A DNA stretch of 23,928 nt from Bacillota bacterium (GTDB lineage: Bacteria; Bacillota; Clostridia; Christensenellales; Borkfalkiaceae). Position 1 is the stretch's first letter; the number at the start of each line of letters is the position of its first letter. The notes beneath the pieces were generated by a model that ran no database searches, was not told where the DNA came from, and saw nothing but the letters and a program-made list of their open reading frames with translations. The DNA is taken from positions 11,931 to 35,858 of the forward strand of contig QAKM01000084.1 in the NCBI GenBank assembly GCA_003343805.1, in the 5' to 3' direction. Made by a program: the position numbers and the translations under genes. Below, in pieces: positions 21,851 to 23,928 of the stretch.

Positions 21851-21879
21851 TTGCCAAATCGCCGCCGATGGGCTATAAT
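21851..21879 (+). promoter_or_regulatory. Promoter of the corA leader
   Basis: TTGCCA (21851-21856), 17-bp spacer, perfect TATAAT (21874-21879). An A/T-rich tract (GAAAAAAATTTTTTATAAAA) lies directly upstream. The expected start is near 21886, about 260 nt before corA. Confidence 0.85.
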
Positions 21880-21949
21880 AGGAGCGATAGCGTAGGAGAG
21901 CGGGTTCGATCTGCATTCTCCCGCACTATACGATCAAGGAGAGCAAAAA

Positions 21950-22036
21950 ATGGACGACCCAAATAACCGATGTGTTATGACAACCGGTGCCTCTTCTGTG
22001 CGTAGAGTAAGCAGGATGCTTTGGATGCGAGCGTGA
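21950..22036 (+). CDS. Small leader ORF upstream of corA (28 aa)
   Basis: A 28-codon ORF starting MDDPNNRCVMTT with a strong ribosome site (AAGGAG at 21936-21941, about 8 bases before the ATG), inside the 5' leader of the corA-type gene. Its second to fourth codons give Asp-Asp-Pro, an acidic-proline start like that of the Salmonella MgtL leader peptide, whose nascent chain destabilises ribosomes when Mg2+ is low. Codons 15-18 overlap the 10-base segment 21994-22003, which is identical to the 3' arm of the downstream terminator. Salmonella corA is known to have a leader ORF (corL) of regulatory function. A regulatory peptide here is inferred from layout; I recognise no homologue. Confidence 0.55.
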   Translation: MDDPNNRCVMTTGASSVRRVSRMLWMRA

Positions 22037-22078
22037 TCTTTCCGCCCGCATGATATCGCATTTCCGGAACGCACAGAA
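21994..22078 (+). promoter_or_regulatory. Candidate antiterminator of the corA leader
   Basis: TTCTGTGCGT (21994-22003) is an exact copy of the terminator's 3' arm and can pair over 10 bp with the terminator's 5' arm ACGCACAGAA (22069-22078). If this long-range helix forms, the terminator cannot. A ribosome on codons 15-18 of the leader ORF would block it. Confidence 0.55.
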
Positions 22079-22097
22079 GGTTTTCTGTGCGTTTTTT
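22068..22097 (+). terminator. Intrinsic terminator inside the corA leader (attenuator)
   Basis: An 11-bp perfect stem (AACGCACAGAA at 22068-22078, its complement at 22083-22093), a 4-nt loop and a T-run (22092-22097). It lies between the leader ORF and corA, about 50 bases before the corA start, so transcription of corA must pass it. Confidence 0.88.
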
Positions 22098-22106
22098 GCT
22101 GCCTTC

Positions 22107-22121
22107 TTCGGGAGACCCGAA
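22107..22121 (+). other. Short hairpin before the corA ribosome site
   Basis: TTCGGG/CCCGAA stem, loop AGA, ending 9 bases before the AAGGCGG ribosome site. Confidence 0.45.
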
Positions 22122-22145
22122 ATCCATTGCAAGGCGGAAATGCTT

Positions 22146-23132
22146 ATGATCAATTACTTCAAGACGGTATCGGGGCGTATGGAGCGCCTCTCTGCGTACG
22201 AGAGGGACTGCTGGATCGATATGGTCAACCCCTCCGATGACGAGATCGAGGATATCGCGGCCCTCACGGGCATCGACGAGACGCTGTTAAAGGCCGCCCT
22301 CGATGAAGAGGAGTCCGCCCGTCTCGAGCGTGACAACAACGTCATCATGTGCCTCATGGATACCCCCGTCATCACCGATACCGACGAGGGCGACATCTAC
22401 GAGACCATCCCTCTCTCCGTTCTCTCCAACAAGGAATGCCTCGTCACGGTCTGCCTGCGCGGCAATCCCGTGCTGGGCGGCTTTGTCTCCAACCGCGTCA
22501 GCGCCGATACGGCAAGGCCCACTTCCTTCCTTCTCTCCTTCATGATGGGCAACGCCAAGGTGTTCCTCTCCAACCTCAGGCAGATCGATAAAAAGTCGCT
22601 GCGCGTCCAGGCGGAGCTGCACCGCTCCATGAAGAACAAGGAGCTCATCCAGCTTCTGGCGCTCGAAAATTCCCTCGTCTATTTCTCGACGGCGCTCAAT
22701 GCGACGTACAGCGTCTATACCAAGGTGGGCAGGCTTCCCTCCATCGCCGAAAACGAGGAATATCAGGAACTCTTCGAGGATATCCTCATCGAGGCCAAGC
22801 AGGCAGCCGAAATGTGTAATATCTACCGCGACATTCTTTCGGGCACGATGGATGCGTATGCCTCCGTCATTTCCAACAATGTCAACAGCGTCATGAAACT
22901 GCTCGCGGTCATCACCTTCGTCATCGCCGTGCCCACGCTCATCGCCAGCCTCTGGGGTATGAACGTGCCCGTTCCCTTTGAAGGAAACGTCTGGGGGTTC
23001 TGGATCGTCATCGGCATCGCCGTCGTTATCAGCGTCGTTGCGGCCGTGTGGATCGTGCACGCCACCAATTCCGTGCGTATCAAGACGCCGCGCCAGGTCA
23101 AGCGCAAACGCCGCGGCGGAGGAGATCACTGA
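22146..23132 (+). CDS. corA: CorA-type Mg2+/divalent cation transporter
   Basis: 328 residues. It has a large charged cytoplasmic N-terminal domain, a long helix, and two C-terminal membrane helices (about 262-282 and 292-313) separated by the signature GMN in LWGMNVPVPF. GMN forms the selectivity filter of the pentameric CorA channel. The C-terminus ends in a basic tail (KRKRRGGG). The loop after GMN holds few acids. Mg2+ is the usual substrate, with Co2+ or Ni2+ possible. The ATG at 22146 is preferred over 22140 and 22050: AAGGCGG (22131-22137) is 8 bases before it, while the 22050 start would run through the terminator hairpin. It is probably controlled by the attenuator-like leader and overlaps the zinc-ribbon gene by one base (TGATG). 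Confidence 0.9.
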   Translation: MINYFKTVSGRMERLSAYERDCWIDMVNPSDDEIEDIAALTGIDETLLKAALDEEESARLERDNNVIMCLMDTPVITDTDEGDIYETIPLSVLSNKECLVTVCLRGNPVLGGFVSNRVSADTARPTSFLLSFMMGNAKVFLSNLRQIDKKSLRVQAELHRSMKNKELIQLLALENSLVYFSTALNATYSVYTKVGRLPSIAENEEYQELFEDILIEAKQAAEMCNIYRDILSGTMDAYASVISNNVNSVMKLLAVITFVIAVPTLIASLWGMNVPVPFEGNVWGFWIVIGIAVVISVVAAVWIVHATNSVRIKTPRQVKRKRRGGGDH

Positions 23133-23329
23133 TGCCTCTTTTGCAGTATGTCTGCCCGTCCTGCGGTAAGCAGTTCGACGAGCTCGTGAAGAAATTCGAC
23201 GAAAAGGTCGTCTGTCCCGCCTGCAGGGCGGAGGCACGCCGCTCGTATTCGGGGGAGATGTTCTCCGCAACGGGCAAGCCCGTCAAGCACTGCAGCGGCA
23301 ACTGCAAGACGTGTTCGGGCTGCCATTGA
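23132..23329 (+). CDS. FmdB-like zinc-ribbon protein
   Basis: 65 residues. An N-terminal zinc ribbon of FmdB type is visible: PLLQYVCPSCGKQFDELVK, then VVCPACRAEA, giving two CxxC pairs (Cys8/11 and Cys28/31). A second cysteine cluster ends the protein (CSGNCKTCSGCH), which may bind another metal. FmdB proteins are small putative regulators with no firmly known role. Translation is coupled to corA through a TGATG overlap, with GGAGGAGAT as ribosome site, so a link to metal homeostasis is possible. Confidence 0.82.
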   Translation: MPLLQYVCPSCGKQFDELVKKFDEKVVCPACRAEARRSYSGEMFSATGKPVKHCSGNCKTCSGCH

Positions 23330-23369
23330 GGGCTTTTTCGGCCGGCCAATATAATATGGATAGCGGAAG

Positions 23370-23392
23370 GGAGGCGCGCTGCCTCCTTTTTT
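23370..23392 (+). terminator. Terminator of the corA operon
   Basis: GGAGGC (23370-23375) pairs with GCCTCC (23381-23386), 5-nt loop, followed by six T. It separates corA-fmdB from the rRNA unit. Confidence 0.8.
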
Positions 23393-23458
23393 GCGTATTT
23401 TGTGGAAGAGAGGCGGAAAGAGCCCGCATCTTGTGGCGCACCCGGGGTCGGAAAAACT

Positions 23459-23501
23459 TTCCGAAAAAAATTCCGAAAAAAGTCAGATTTTTTCCGAAAA
23501 A
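23459..23501 (+). promoter_or_regulatory. Repeated TTCCGAAAAA tracts upstream of the rRNA promoter
   Basis: TTCCGAAAAA occurs three times (starting 23459, 23471 and 23492), with spacings of 12 and 21 bases, about one and two helical turns. Phased A-tracts just upstream of a -35 box fit an UP-element/curved-DNA activator of a strong rRNA promoter. Confidence 0.55.
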
Positions 23502-23504
23502 CGC

Positions 23505-23533
23505 TTGACGAATGCTTATAGACGTGCTAATAT
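23505..23533 (+). promoter_or_regulatory. rRNA promoter directly upstream of 23S
   Basis: TTGACG (23505-23510), 17-bp spacer, TAATAT (23528-23533), with GTGC before the -10 box. Start expected near 23540. Confidence 0.75.
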
Positions 23534-23539
23534 ATGTAA

Positions 23540-23775
23540 GCTGTCTCGCGAGGGTACGCAATGTGCCAAGCAGCAGCGTTTCGCTTGAGCGAAACTTCCG
23601 AAGATTGACAACTGAATTGCAAGAAAGCAAAAGTATAGAAGTAAGGCAAAGGAAATTCTTTTATTAAAAAAGAAAGGTTAATACGATTTTGCGAAAAGAA
23701 CGATTAGTCGGATTTTTTGTGAAGAAGATAACCGAGTGAAGTGATAGAATTTTCGTTTTGAGAGACGAGTAGAAA
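23540..23775 (+). other. Leader of the 23S rRNA transcript
   Basis: About 235 nt, A/G-rich, with a 7-bp hairpin (23578-23595) and a TTGACAACTGAATTGC segment (23606-23621) similar to the TTGAAAACTGAA sequence common in 16S-23S spacers of Firmicutes. It contains no tRNA and no coding region that I can support. The part just before 23S presumably pairs with sequence after the 23S 3' end during processing. Confidence 0.6.
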
Positions 23776-23928
23776 GATCAAGCTACGAAGGGCTCACGGA
23801 GGATGCCTTGGTATATGGCGCCGAAGAAGGACGCGGTAAGCTGCGAAAAGCTGCGGGGAGGAGCAAACATCTTAAGATCCGCAGATATCCGAATGAGGGA
23901 ACTCAGCGCGAGTAATGTCGCGTTACCG
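23776..23928 (+). rRNA. 23S ribosomal RNA, 5' end (runs off window)
   Basis: GATCAAGCTACGAAGGG, followed by CTCACGGAGGATGCC, aligns with the start of bacterial 23S (E. coli GGTTAAGCGACTAAGCG then ACACGGTGGATGCC). After that come GGCGCCGAAGAAGGACGCGGTAAGC-like (E. coli GGCGATGAAGGACGTGCTAA) and the CCGAATGAGGGAACTC segment (E. coli CCGAATGGGGAAACCC). The 5' end is placed by this alignment and could be off by a few bases. About 150 nt are inside the window. No 16S gene lies upstream; the preceding gene is protein-coding and has its own terminator. Confidence 0.93.

Noticed and set aside
21880..22145. M-box or other known metal riboswitch before corA
   Set aside because: I could not find the conserved M-box core (AGGTGAGGCTCCT-like) or the yybP-ykoY or NiCo core elements. 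The ORF plus alternative helices explain the leader better.
23350..23355. TATAAT after the zinc-ribbon gene
   Set aside because: There is no -35 box at suitable distance, and it lies directly before a terminator hairpin with no gene to serve.

Overview
The window reads as chromosomal DNA of a GC-rich Clostridia-type Firmicute. The evidence is strong AGGAGG-like ribosome sites, textbook TTGACA-17-TATAAT promoters, dense co-oriented operons with ATGA/TGATG overlaps, a YtrA-type GntR/ABC module, an aconitase X/enoate-reductase operon and a Clostridia-like 23S leader. A Christensenellales-type gut anaerobe is my guess, from general impression only.

Layout. 1-780: the end of a membrane-anchored protein gene and a Nudix hydrolase gene with its own promoter and terminator. 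800-3060 (minus strand): an AT-rich island holding two orphan polymorphic-toxin cassettes. Each has a Hint-domain remnant, a different toxin tip and an immunity-like gene, behind a consensus promoter. 3200-9570 (plus): a complete F1Fo ATP synthase operon, a-c-b-(delta/alpha)-gamma-beta-epsilon. There is no free delta gene; only its C-terminal domain survives, fused to the front of alpha. 9590-14000 (plus): 6-phosphofructokinase, Ppx/GppA phosphatase and polyphosphate kinase, ended by a symmetric terminator. 14070-17944 (minus): aconitase X (large subunit interrupted by an in-frame TAA, then the small subunit) and an old-yellow-enzyme/enoate-reductase flavoprotein. This looks like a dehydrate-then-reduce pathway. 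17996-19883 (plus): a GntR/YtrA regulator with an operator over its own promoter, and an ABC exporter. 19904-20294: a MITE-like element with 14-bp perfect terminal inverted repeats. 20348-21775: an M1-family metallopeptidase lipoprotein. 21851-23392: a CorA-type ion transporter behind a leader with a small ORF and mutually exclusive antiterminator/terminator helices, followed by a zinc-ribbon protein. 23505-23928: a strong rRNA-type promoter and leader feeding directly into 23S rRNA, with no 16S gene upstream.

The most interesting points are the corA leader (a candidate Mg2+-sensing attenuator with an acidic-proline leader peptide), the delta-alpha fusion with a signal-like extension on subunit c, the split aconitase X, the two promoter-bearing orphan toxin cassettes, and a 23S rRNA gene that appears unlinked from 16S. 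Everything here was read by eye. Family names rest on recognised motifs, not on database searches.
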